A stretch of 64,000 nt of DNA. Source: Nymphaea colorata. Taxonomy: Eukaryota > Streptophyta > Magnoliopsida > Nymphaeales > Nymphaeaceae. Made by a program: the position numbers and the translations under genes. Positions 35,935-46,087 of this stretch are shown one piece after another (the first letter of the stretch is position 1; every line of letters starts with the position of its first letter). The stretch lies in assembly GCF_008831285.2 (NCBI RefSeq), contig NC_045146.1, forward strand, positions 2,008,001 through 2,072,000. Direction: 5' to 3'. Under the pieces are notes generated by a model, which had not been told where the DNA came from, made no database searches, and saw only the letters and a list, made by a program, of their open reading frames with translations.

Positions 35935-36220
35935 TGTAGAAACACGAACCACACAGAGAGAGAGTGGAGAACGAACACACAATCTACGTGGAAAACCTCA
36001 GAAAGAGGTGAAAAAACACGGGGAGGCTCTGACCTAGGGGCACACCGCAACCCTAGGAGAGAGAAAATTATATTTCACTTAATTCAACACTAAACACAAG
36101 TGACAATATAAAGAGGGAGAGAGGAGAAGCCGCCTAGGGTACCGAGCCCGCCTCGGTACCCGCGCCCCATAGACCCGGGTCCAGGAATGGATCCGGTTCC
36201 CACAGCAACATATTCTAACA
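35935..36220 (-). repeat. 3' LTR of the young Copia element
   Basis: On the minus strand it begins TGTTAGAATATGTTGCTG and ends GTGTTTCTACA. It matches the 5' LTR except for one A/C difference in the run before CACGGGG. It is GC-rich at its U3 end (GGATCCATTCCTGGACCCGG), unlike the flanking DNA. Confidence 0.95.
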
Positions 36221-39200
36221 CTCCCCCTCAAGCTTGGCATACATGTCAAACATGCCAAGCTTGCTAACATTCTTTTCGAATGAAGAAGTACAAAGCCCTT
36301 TAGTTAGGACGTCTGCAACTTGATCTTCAGACTTCATATATGGCAGAATCAGCTCCTTTGAGTCAATGCGTTCCCGGATAAAATGACGGTCAATCTCCAC
36401 ATGTTTGGTCCTGTCATGTAGAACTGGATTATTGGCAAGATTAATCGCAGACTTGTTGTCACAGTACATCTTCATTTTATCTCCCAGTTCCACACCAATA
36501 TCAGTCAAAAGAATCTTCAGCCACAGCATCTCTGTAACCCCCATTGCAACAGCCCTGTACTCAGCCTCCGCACTAGACCTCGAACATACTTCTTGCCTCT
36601 TACTTCTCCAAACAACTAGGTTACCTCCAAGAAAGATACAATACCCTGTAGTAGACCTCCTTGTGTCAGTGCAACCTGCCCAATCTGCATCTGAGTAGCC
36701 CTCAATGGTAAGTTTGTCCTGTCGAGTATACAACAGTCCTTTTCCTGGGTCATTCTTTAGATATCCCAGCACTCTTTCTGCACTCTTCCAGTGACAATCC
36801 GTGGGAGCATGCATAAATTGACTTAGCACATTTACCGCATACGTGATATCAGGGCGAGTTAGAGTAAGATAGATAAGCTTACCTACTAGCCTCTGATATC
36901 GCCCTTTTCCTTCCTCATCCAGAATAGTGCCCGTCTTGATACTTATCTTAGTTCCCGACTCTATAGGAGTAAGATAGGGCCTACAACCAAGTTTGCCTGT
37001 CTCCTTTAGTAAGTCAAGAGTGTACTTCCTTTGATTCATAACCAGCCCTGTCTCTGATCGAGCAATCTCTATCCCCAGAAAGTATCTCAGCTTACCCAGA
37101 TCCTTGAGGTCGAATTCCTTAGCTAATCTCTCCTTCATCTTTCTGTTTTCTTCTTCGTCACTGCCAGTGACAATCATATCATCAACGTAGACAAGGAGAA
37201 GACTCACCAGACCACCTCTCTGCTTTATGAATAGGGTATGATCTCCATTTCCTTGCTTGTACCCAGTAGACTTCATAACGATCCTTAGTCTCTCAAACCA
37301 AGCTCTAGGCGACTGCTTCAAGCCATACAAAGCTTTCTTGAGGTGACAACATTTTCCCTCTTGAACATACCCGGGAGGCATGCTCATATAGACTTCTTCC
37401 TCCAGATGGCCGTTCAAGAACGCATTTTTAACATCAAGCTGGTCCATGCGCCACTTCCTGTGCACAGCAAGAGCAAGAATAACCCTCACGGTCTTCAACT
37501 TTGCAACAGGGGCAAAGGTCTCAAGATAGTCGATTCCATACTTCTGACTGAACCCCTTTGCAACCAAACGAGCTTTATATCGATCTACAGTGCCATCAGG
37601 TTTGTACTTCACGTTGTAAACCCACTTAGAGCCAACTAGGTGTGTCCCCTTAGGAATATCAACAACTTCCCATGTTTTGTTCTTAGCTAACGCACCCATC
37701 TCCTCTGTCATAGCATGTAACCACTTGGGATCATCCTTAGCATCATCCACCGACCTGGGAATAACAACTTTGGATAAGGTTGTGATAAAACATTTGTAAT
37801 TTGTACTGAGCTTAGCATAAGAAACAAATCTCTGAATAGGGTGAGAAGTACATGACCTGGTGCCTTTGCGCACAGCAATGGGGAGCTCTTCATTCGATGG
37901 ACTTGGGTCATCCGGGGAGATCACAGGATTGGGATTGGTTCTATCCTCATCACCAACATCTTCCACTGTAGCTTTCTCCTTTCTGACATAAACCTGGCCA
38001 AACAAGTGATCCCGGGCAACAATGGGCTGAGCATCCACCGTGACCCCTTCCATATGGCTGCCCTTCTCATTACTGACCGTGACCGTGTCAATCACACTGG
38101 GACTAACCTTGTAATCCAAAAACTCCATAAACTGAATTAGCTGATTAGAGGAATACTCTTCCCCTTTGTTCCCAAGACACTCCCCCTGAAGAGGATTCAC
38201 CGAAAAATACGACTCATGTTCATGAAATGTGACATCCCTCGAGACATACACTTTGGAAGTAGTGGGATCCACACATTTATACCCCTTCTGAGTGGAAGAG
38301 TACCCCAGGAAAACTCCTTTAATAGACCGGGGATCAAGTTTTTTGAGAGTAGGGCTATGATTATGCACAAAACAACTGCACCCAAAGACACGAGGAGTAA
38401 GAGGCCACGGATTCTGAGTGGGCCACAGGGTAGAATAAGGAGACTGACCATCCAACACCCTAGTAGGCATACGGTTAATGAGATGTGCACTAGTGAGAAG
38501 TGCATCACCCCAATACCGCTTCGGGACATGACGTTGGAACATAATGGCCCGGGTAACATTCAATAGATGACGATTTTTACGTTCAGCTATACCATTTTGA
38601 GGAGGGGTATAACTACAAGAGGTTTCATGAACAATCCCCTTGCCTTTCAAGAATTCAGCAAGGGATTGGGAGACATATTCCCTTGCATTATCCGTACGGA
38701 AAGCTTGAACAGTAGTATGGAATTGAGTCTCAACAAAGGCAACAAAGTTTTTCACAACTGCTGGAACCTCACTACGTTCTCGCAACAAGTACACGAACGT
38801 ACATCTAGAGTAATCATCAATAAGCGTCAAAAAATAGTGACAACCACCACACGTGGGTACTCCAGAAGGACCCCAAACATCGGAATGAACTAAGGCAAAC
38901 GGATGAGTGGTTTTATTCAAAGAAATAGGGTACGAAGCCCTGACATGTTTAGCCAATTGACACACTTCACAAGCGAAGGAGTCAATTGAGACAGAAGCAA
39001 ACAAATGAGGAAACAACTTCTTTATTAACTGGAAGGGTAGATGTCCAAGACGCTCGTGCCATCGCAGAACAGTAGATCTATCGTTCACACCAGACAAGTG
39101 ACCACTCGTGGCAGAAATCAATGCTGAAGCAACTTGTACCGGCAGCCTGTAGAGCCCATCAGTAACCGAACCAATCCCAATCTTCTTCCCCGTCACCAAG

Positions 39201-40525
39201 TCCTGCAGGGAACAATGATCAGCAGAGAAAATCAGATGACAGTTTAATTCTTTCGTAATACTGCTGACAGAGAGTAAGTTCACAGGAATATTTGGAACAT
39301 GCAGGGCATTGTGGAGACGGTATTTGTTCAACAGGGACAAGCTCCCTTTCCCAGCCACAGAGATAGAAGACCCATCTGCCATAGACACGCGTTGCTTGCC
39401 AGAAGAAAGTTGATATTCTTGAAAGAGTTTAGAGTCCCCTGTCATGTGGTGAGTGGCTCCACTATCAACAATCCAATCACCAAGAGAAGGGTTACCTTGA
39501 TCAGTCGAGGCAACGAGAGCTTGGGCTAGCTGAGCCCCTTCAGACGTGGAGGACTCCTCAGGGGTAGTAGATAGACGGCTGATGTACGCCTGTAGCTCCT
39601 TGAGTTGAGCAGGGGACAACTTGGACTTTGCACCACTAGAAGAATTGCTCTGACGGGAATCAGACACAGAAGGGCTACGCTTGCCAGAGGGAGGACGACC
39701 TCTGACCAGTCTCTTCTCGGGATGAAGATCCCAACAGAAATCCACCGAATGCCCCAACTTGTGGCAATGAGTGCAATGTCGGGCAGGACGCTGCCCAGTC
39801 CCTGAGGCACGGCTGACAAAGGCAGAAGGGCCATGACCGGTGTCAAGATGCATCACCTGGCGACGTTGTTCTTCAGACTCAACACGAGCATATACTTCCT
39901 CTATCCCCGGAATCTCATCACCATTAAGAATCTGGCTACGAATAGACTCAAATTCATCCCGCAGGCCTCCCAGAAACAGAAACGTACGGTCCATCCATTC
40001 CTTTTCCCAGTAGAGGGAATGATCTGAACCGCATGTCCACTCATCAGTCACATGATAATCTAACTCCTCCCACTTGGTCTTCAGGGCAGCATAGAAGGCA
40101 GCAACAGACAAATCACCCTGTGTCAGAGAGTAAATACTGCGTTTAATCTGATAGGTGCGCAAATGTCTCTTCTTGCGACCATACATCTTTGCAAGCACAG
40201 TCCACATATCAAAAGAGGTCGGCTTCCGCAGAATGAGGGGCTGAATATCGGATGACACGGAGCTGATAATCCACACCTTCACTTGGCTGTCCTCCAACGC
40301 CCACGTCGCCCATTGAGGATCAGATTTGATGGGCGCAGGTTTGTCGCCAGTGATGTAAGAGAGACGCCCACGGCTAGTAATCCCAATCTCGAGAGCGGCA
40401 GACCAAGAGAGGTAATTGTCCTTGGTCAGACGGATGGAGGTGACCTGGATCGGCACGTTCTCAGTCTTGGAGGCGCTGCCCGTGTCAAGAACGGCATCTT
40501 TTTGAGTCCCCATCGCTTCTGCCAT
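36215..40525 (-). CDS. Intact Copia gag-pol polyprotein, 1,436 residues
   Basis: The first true ATG is at 40523-40525. Domains in order: gag with TKDNYLSWSAALE (about 34-46); zinc knuckle CTHCHKLGHSVDFC (about 250); protease DWIVDSGATHHM (about 349); the HHCC integrase end (WHERLGH…CEVCQLAKH, about 490); the integrase core with HSDVWG, FRTDNAREY and PPQNGIAERKNRHL; reverse transcriptase with KWVYNVKYKPDGTVDRYKAR and the catalytic YVDDMIVTG; RNase H with DADWAGC, RSSAEAEYRA and DNKSAI. All catalytic residues I can check are present. The reading runs through the polypurine tract, and its TAG (36215-36217) lies six bases inside the 3' LTR. Gag and Pol are one frame, as usual for plant Copia. Confidence 0.97.
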   Translation of the reverse strand: MAEAMGTQKDAVLDTGSASKTENVPIQVTSIRLTKDNYLSWSAALEIGITSRGRLSYITGDKPAPIKSDPQWATWALEDSQVKVWIISSVSSDIQPLILRKPTSFDMWTVLAKMYGRKKRHLRTYQIKRSIYSLTQGDLSVAAFYAALKTKWEELDYHVTDEWTCGSDHSLYWEKEWMDRTFLFLGGLRDEFESIRSQILNGDEIPGIEEVYARVESEEQRRQVMHLDTGHGPSAFVSRASGTGQRPARHCTHCHKLGHSVDFCWDLHPEKRLVRGRPPSGKRSPSVSDSRQSNSSSGAKSKLSPAQLKELQAYISRLSTTPEESSTSEGAQLAQALVASTDQGNPSLGDWIVDSGATHHMTGDSKLFQEYQLSSGKQRVSMADGSSISVAGKGSLSLLNKYRLHNALHVPNIPVNLLSVSSITKELNCHLIFSADHCSLQDLVTGKKIGIGSVTDGLYRLPVQVASALISATSGHLSGVNDRSTVLRWHERLGHLPFQLIKKLFPHLFASVSIDSFACEVCQLAKHVRASYPISLNKTTHPFALVHSDVWGPSGVPTCGGCHYFLTLIDDYSRCTFVYLLRERSEVPAVVKNFVAFVETQFHTTVQAFRTDNAREYVSQSLAEFLKGKGIVHETSCSYTPPQNGIAERKNRHLLNVTRAIMFQRHVPKRYWGDALLTSAHLINRMPTRVLDGQSPYSTLWPTQNPWPLTPRVFGCSCFVHNHSPTLKKLDPRSIKGVFLGYSSTQKGYKCVDPTTSKVYVSRDVTFHEHESYFSVNPLQGECLGNKGEEYSSNQLIQFMEFLDYKVSPSVIDTVTVSNEKGSHMEGVTVDAQPIVARDHLFGQVYVRKEKATVEDVGDEDRTNPNPVISPDDPSPSNEELPIAVRKGTRSCTSHPIQRFVSYAKLSTNYKCFITTLSKVVIPRSVDDAKDDPKWLHAMTEEMGALAKNKTWEVVDIPKGTHLVGSKWVYNVKYKPDGTVDRYKARLVAKGFSQKYGIDYLETFAPVAKLKTVRVILALAVHRKWRMDQLDVKNAFLNGHLEEEVYMSMPPGYVQEGKCCHLKKALYGLKQSPRAWFERLRIVMKSTGYKQGNGDHTLFIKQRGGLVSLLLVYVDDMIVTGSDEEENRKMKERLAKEFDLKDLGKLRYFLGIEIARSETGLVMNQRKYTLDLLKETGKLGCRPYLTPIESGTKISIKTGTILDEEGKGRYQRLVGKLIYLTLTRPDITYAVNVLSQFMHAPTDCHWKSAERVLGYLKNDPGKGLLYTRQDKLTIEGYSDADWAGCTDTRRSTTGYCIFLGGNLVVWRSKRQEVCSRSSAEAEYRAVAMGVTEMLWLKILLTDIGVELGDKMKMYCDNKSAINLANNPVLHDRTKHVEIDRHFIRERIDSKELILPYMKSEDQVADVLTKGLCTSSFEKNVSKLGMFDMYAKLEGEC
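36221..36231 (-). other. Polypurine tract of the young Copia element
   Basis: On the minus strand TTGAGGGGGAG precedes the 3' LTR without a gap. It also encodes the last residues of the polyprotein (…EGEC). Confidence 0.9.
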
Positions 40526-40938
40526 CACAAACTAGCACACAGCAACAAGAGGCACAGCAGCGGGAATGAGGCAACGGCGTCGGGAAGGAGGCAGCGGCGA
40601 CGGCGGCGGGAATGAGGCAGAGGCAACGTAAAGCAGGCGACGGCGCAACACAGAGGCCACCCACGGTGGCAGAAACAAAGAACGGGACGAACGGAGGACC
40701 GCGGAGGCGTAACAGAGGGCGGCGGAACAGAGGACGGCGGCGGCGGAACAGAGGACGGCGGCGGCAGAGCAGGGCGACGTCACAAGAGCAGCAGCGACGC
40801 CGGAACAGAGGACGGCGGCGGCGGAACAAAGGACAGCGGCGGCAAAGCAGGGCGACGTCACACGGGCAGCAGCGGCGCCGGAACTTCAACGGCATCGGGC
40901 GACGAAAAAACTTGACGATCCTCGGAAAAAACGCTTCT
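40526..40938 (-). other. GC-rich untranslated leader of the young Copia element
   Basis: Between primer site and gag ATG lie about 410 bases with minisatellite structure. Words such as GGAACAGAGGACGGCGGCGG recur several times, and a longer unit of about 80 bp (GCA(G/A)AGCAGGGCGACGTCAC…) occurs twice at about 40765-40920. It gives long open frames on both strands that I regard as by-products of base composition. The region may hold packaging or dimerisation signals (inference). Confidence 0.75.
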
Positions 40939-40944
40939 CCAACT

Positions 40945-40962
40945 CCGCTGGCTCTGATACCA
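40945..40962 (-). other. Primer-binding site of the young Copia element
   Basis: On the minus strand TGGTATCAGAGCCAGCGG directly follows the 5' LTR and matches the usual initiator-Met tRNA site of plant Copia elements. Confidence 0.93.
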
Positions 40963-41248
40963 TGTAGAAACACGAACCACACAGAGAGAGAGTGGAGAAC
41001 GAACACACAATCTACGTGGAAAACCTCAGAAAGAGGTGAAAAACCACGGGGAGGCTCTGACCTAGGGGCACACCGCAACCCTAGGAGAGAGAAAATTATA
41101 TTTCACTTAATTCAACACTAAACACAAGTGACAATATAAAGAGGGAGAGAGGAGAAGCCGCCTAGGGTACCGAGCCCGCCTCGGTACCCGCGCCCCATAG
41201 ACCCGGGTCCAGGAATGGATCCGGTTCCCACAGCAACATATTCTAACA
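40963..41248 (-). repeat. 5' LTR of the young Copia element
   Basis: 286 bp, 285 identical to 35935-36220. Ends TG…CA. The right GTTGC target copy follows at 41249. CTTTATATTG near its middle on the minus strand may be a TATA element. Confidence 0.95.
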
Positions 41249-42834
41249 GTTGCAATGCTTTGTGAAGTGGTGAATCAAAGGACATCTATGTTATCACTCT
41301 TATCATTGGCCTCAGCCACAGTTTTGCACCTGATATTCAACTTCAATCACGAGAAGAAATATTGCAAGATCTCAAAGCACATCTTGTTTCTGTTTGTTTA
41401 GCATGCGGCAGTTTTCAAGATGCAGGGAAAAATTATCTTGCTGCTTAGGTGAGTAGGTGTTGTGTGAGTGCCATCTGCCATGTGAATCTTGTGTGGCTCT
41501 GACTGATCGTAAAGGAAGTGTCAAATTTTAGTAATATATGTAAACTTATGTCGAGCCGATTGTAGAGAAAATTAGTACATTTGATTAAGGAAAGACACCC
41601 TTGATAATGTGAAATTCAGTGACCTGAACATTGGGTTGCACAATGTCATTTGTCAATTAATACTGATGGTTAGCAATTACTTTCCATCAAAATTTTGAGG
41701 TTTTAGTTCCAGATGCTGCTAGCATGTAAAGTCTTGTGACCTTGAGAGTGGCTTGTAACCATTACACTCCTTTTGTCTAACTGCACAAAGCTACAAATTT
41801 TTAATTCATGTGCACATGAAATAGGAGATAAATAGACGACTAAAATATCCAAAAGTATAACTGTAATGTGTCTCTGTTTCCCGTGCACCATTTATATGAT
41901 CACACAAAATATGTCCCGAAGGTCTTTGTGCTTAGCAGTGAACAGGTGTAATGATAGGAGCTGTCACTAACTCCTTCATTAGTGATTTGCTAAAAATTAA
42001 TTGTTTTGCTTGTAGATTTGGAGACAAAGTATCTTCTTTTCTGCTGTTTGCACTTGTCATTGATTTTTATTTGTTGAACCCTTTGGGAGGTCAACATGAG
42101 TACTTGAGTTACTTTTTTTTTCACAAATACGCTTATCTCCTGATTGGTATTGTGTAGCAGAAATGGTATCGTTAGATAAATAAAGCCAGCTTTAGCTATG
42201 ACACAAAAAATGTACGTACCAAATATAAGATTGCGGCAAAAAAGGACAGGTTCAGAAGGTGATCTGATTTTGCTTCAAGCCCTTCCTTTGTGGAATTTCT
42301 CACATTGATGTGTTAAATATCTTAAGTTGTCCACTCATTTCTTGGCAAGCGTATTTGTTCTATACAGAATTGGTCTCTGTCTTTCTGATATTCTTTACCT
42401 AATTCGATTCTTGCATTCTGCTCTAATTTTGCTCTAATATCATTACGATAATCAAGAGTTAGAACAAAATATCACTTTAGTCTCCTTCTCTTTAATCAGG
42501 TACAGAAGTTTTTCCTTGTCTTTGCTTGTTAAATATGGGTCACGTTTGATTGCAAAGAAAAGTGTCCCCTTGAGACCTTTATGGTTCGATAAATTCTTGT
42601 AAAATTCTTACTTTTATGAGAAAATTGATGTTCGATGTGTATACCTCAACAAAAACGACCCGGTAGGAGCTTTATCCTTTGAAAAGCTTATGTGCAGATC
42701 TCTCTGCATTTCTTGTTTCCATTATGAAGGTGGTCCATCTTCATGTTGTTGCTAGACTCGTGCAACTCGCATTGCTTAGTCTATCTCCCTTTTTACTGAA
42801 TTTTTATTGTATTAATGAGAAAATATGTATATGT

Positions 42835-42890
42835 ATATATGTGAGTGTGTGTGTGTGTATATATGTATGTGTGTGTGTGCTAACTAGATT
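42835..42890. repeat. Compound TA/TG microsatellite
   Basis: Alternating ATAT and GTGTGT runs without other content. Confidence 0.9.
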
Positions 42891-42915
42891 ATGACCACAA
42901 ATGTTTGACAGGTAA

Positions 42916-43053
42916 ATTTGGTTATTAATATTATTTTGCATATTTTCTATTTTTCACAAAAGTAACCGTAAGGATGTGGCTATGATTTGGTTATTAATAT
43001 TATTTTGCATATTTTCTATTTTTCACAAAAGTGACCGTAAGGATGTGGCTATG
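42916..43053. repeat. 69-bp tandem duplication
   Basis: ATTTGGTTATTAATATTATT through GTAAGGATGTGGCTATG occurs at 42916-42984 and 42985-43053. One substitution is visible (AGTAACC versus AGTGACC), so it is recent. Confidence 0.95.
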
Positions 43054-44839
43054 ATTAATTTTTTAAGAATCAATGGTTGATTTGCTTAACTATGAGGCAC
43101 AAATATTGCAAAAAGATGTGTTCATCTTATGATGTCTTCATATTATATATCATGCTTAATTTAATGCAATAAACATGGATTGGTAGGGAAAAAATAGATA
43201 AACCGTGATCTGCGGCATCTATTTCCTAACGAAGATGGTTTCCTAATTCTTTGGCATCACCATCACGGCATCCACTTACCCAAAAATATGGACTTTATCT
43301 AGCAAAACTAAAAACTCCTTCCTTTCCAGTAGAGAATACCATCATTTATTTAATCATCAAATAAAAGTTAGTAACAATAAAATGAAAGAAAAATGTTACA
43401 TAGCGGAAGTGTGTTTTCTTTTGCATATTTGTTGTTGGGACCAACTTTCTCTAGCTAGGAGAAACTAGTTTCAAGGATACTCTGTCTCGTCATTTTGTTC
43501 CAATGAGTGAACAGAACCTATATAAAGATAACTTCAATTACCAGTCCAAATGTCATGCAGTGGCCGAGCCAGAAATCTAAGATGCTGTAATCAAATAAAG
43601 TTCTAAGTCGACATAAGCGAGCACTTGGATTCATTCAGAACCTGTAGACAGGGCCACATGTGACTCCTCTACTGGTCAACCTTTAAAAGTTGGAAAAAAC
43701 ATGACAGGTCTCAGGCTGAGAAACTTTGTCACACTTGTTCCAGACATAAAACTCCAAGGCCATTTGCCCTTGTTAAGGTCTCCGGATGTGATGGCTTTGC
43801 GCTGCGCCGCTGAGATGACCAATGACTGGCTGCCTACCAGCCACTGACCCAACTGGTCTACCGCATTTCTCGTGACATGACATGTCATTGATAGGGCAAT
43901 ATGGACACAACAAGCAAGACCTACTAAGCAGGAGCGAAGCCAAGGGAGGACAGGCATGGGCAGTCACCAGTTCTCAAATTTTGGAAAAACAAAATTTAAT
44001 AGTTCAAATTTTGAAAAAATTGCATTTGGCTCATGTAAAATTTTAGGAAAACAATTCAACCCCGTAAACAAATATATATATATATATATAATTTGGTCCC
44101 TTCCCAACAAAATTTCTAGCTTTGGTCCGCCAATAAGGTTGCATGTCGTCTCTAAAAGTAGTCAATAGAGCCTACTTTTTGGTTCACCCCTCGTTGGCAT
44201 TTAAGTACTAGTACGATAAGAGTAATGAAAGCATTCGTTTGCATTAGTTAAATGAATGTTGCATAAAAACCGCTGTCCACTAATTACAAAATATAAGTAC
44301 TGTTGAAACTTGAACGTACAAACGCGTTTCTATCCTCCAAATAGCTATTATAGCTTTCATAGTTCATTTTATTATGCTTTTGAAATGTATATTTTTTCTT
44401 GCGTGATCAATTCATGTCAAATATTCATAATATTTTTTAAATAGATTCTCACAAAACTAACCACATATGTGAATTATGCAGTCAGGACCTTACATTGCTT
44501 GATTCCAGGTTATAAGTTGCTTAATTTTCTGATAAATGCAAAAACAAAGTTTAAAATTTCATAAACTCAAACAATCCCTTTTTTTTTTTGCATGGACAAC
44601 ATACTAACTTCTATTTCTCGTTTATATAAAAAATATGGGTTATATGTTACTCTTTAAATACCAATGATAATCATATTTTTAGTACAGTTACTCTTATGGG
44701 TTCTACCCGAGTTATTCCTGTCAAATGTCCCATTTACAGTAAGTTTATATGTTTTCTGCAAATTTAATCATAGGGATTCATTTTATGCAGTTAATTTTAT
44801 AAGAATTAACACTTTAATAGTTTGGCGAGCGTGTGCGCA

Positions 44840-44842
44840 ATA

Positions 44843-44912
<70 letters not shown>
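44840..44912. repeat. (TA)n(GA)n microsatellite
   Basis: A TA run from 44840 to 44892, broken by a single C, passes into ten GA units to 44912. Confidence 0.95.
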
Positions 44913-45998
44913 TTGGTTTATAGTGCAGTAACGCTTTATAATGTTTAACTACGATTTATGGTGCTTTTAAATGGGGTTTAAATGTCTAGTCATCCGACAG
45001 TCGGGGGGAATATATATATTGAGTGTGTGTGTATGCATATAGCTTAACTGTTAGAATTTGCAATATATTATGTATTGTTGGAGCGTACGCAAGTTTCGTC
45101 TTCCTATATATAATTGTTTTTATTTCTGTTCCGTTGAGAAAGACATTTGGGTTGGTTTTTGATGGTTAGGACTCGGCAACTAAATTGGTAAAGGGGCACC
45201 ATCTGGGATCGGCTGCTTCTCGGACACAAAGATTTTAATAAACTTACGGGATAAATAAAAAAATAAGAAAAAAAGAAATAAAAAAAATAAAAATAAAAAT
45301 AAAAACAAAAATTGGCAAGTCAATGTCAGCTGCGGGAGGCACTCATACGTAAATCCACCCAAAGATGAGTACCTATATGAAATTTTGGCAATTTTAAATG
45401 TGCATGTGCTCCTGGGGCTTGTATGTGGCTCTTCATTCCGACAATTCAAAGGGCTCTACACTTTGTTAATGCTCCATGAATATGCTCAACAAATTGAGGC
45501 AGATTCGCAATAACAAATTGTTCATATCATCAATCGAGCTTGAAGTGAAAGCCAAGACTTGAACCTTCTTAAGGGCAGCCATTTGAAAATTATTAGATTA
45601 ATGTAGCATTTTATTATTAAGAAAATTAGGTTAATTTAGAATTTTATTATTAAGAAAATTAACTTTCTTAGTTTCTTAGTTTTTGTTTTATCCTTAAGAA
45701 GCCAGCTAAGAAATTGATGCTGTTACTGCTTTAACTTAATTATGTAAGGCCTTCACTTGAAAGGGAATAAGTTGGTACTTCTTGTACCTTCTATATCACA
45801 CTTGCTCGTGGTCGTATTTCTCACTGATCTCAGTTGTTTCAACATTGTGCACTCAGACTGTTCCCTAGGGGCTGGCTCAACAACTTAGGGTGGGGGTAGG
45901 TAGGTAGACAGTGTCTATTTCAAGTGTCGTGGGCATCAATCTTATGTGCCTCAAAAATGTGGTTTATCAATGGACAAATTGAAATATAACATCAGCGG

Positions 45999-46087
45999 TA
46001 CCTCGAGGCACCATAAGCAGACCTTGTACCTTAGGATTCAGTGTGAGTGGCACCTCGATGCGCCAAAAGTAGACCTTGTATCTTAAG
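45999..46087. repeat. 52-bp imperfect tandem duplication
   Basis: CCTCGA(G/T)GC(A/G)CC followed by AGACCTTGTA(C/T)CTTA recurs 52 bp apart (46001 and 46053). No function is apparent. Confidence 0.8.

Larger units (their letters stand above)
35842..41248 (-). mobile_element. Young, apparently intact Ty1/copia retrotransposon
   Basis: The inserted DNA lies between perfect GTTGC duplications. It contains two 286-bp LTRs differing at one base, a primer site, an intact 1,436-codon gag-pol, and a polypurine tract. It is oriented on the minus strand, so its 5' LTR is at the right. All parts needed for autonomous movement seem present. One part is abnormal: an extra 93 bp beyond the 3' LTR, which is an inverted copy of the LTR start. 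The insertion fell beside the NLR relic. Confidence 0.96.

Noticed and set aside
40485-41121. Long Arg-rich or Cys/Arg-rich open frames on both strands
   Set aside because: They come from the GC-rich repeated leader of the young Copia element and have no domain.
42916-43053. CRISPR-like repeat
   Set aside because: Two directly adjacent copies without spacers in a plant genome; a plain tandem duplication.
43676-43957. 93-codon minus-strand open frame
   Set aside because: No recognised domain, no ordered composition, and it lies beside MITE-like sequence.
45233-45310. Open frame rich in Phe and Leu on the minus strand
   Set aside because: It is the translation of an A-rich low-complexity tract.
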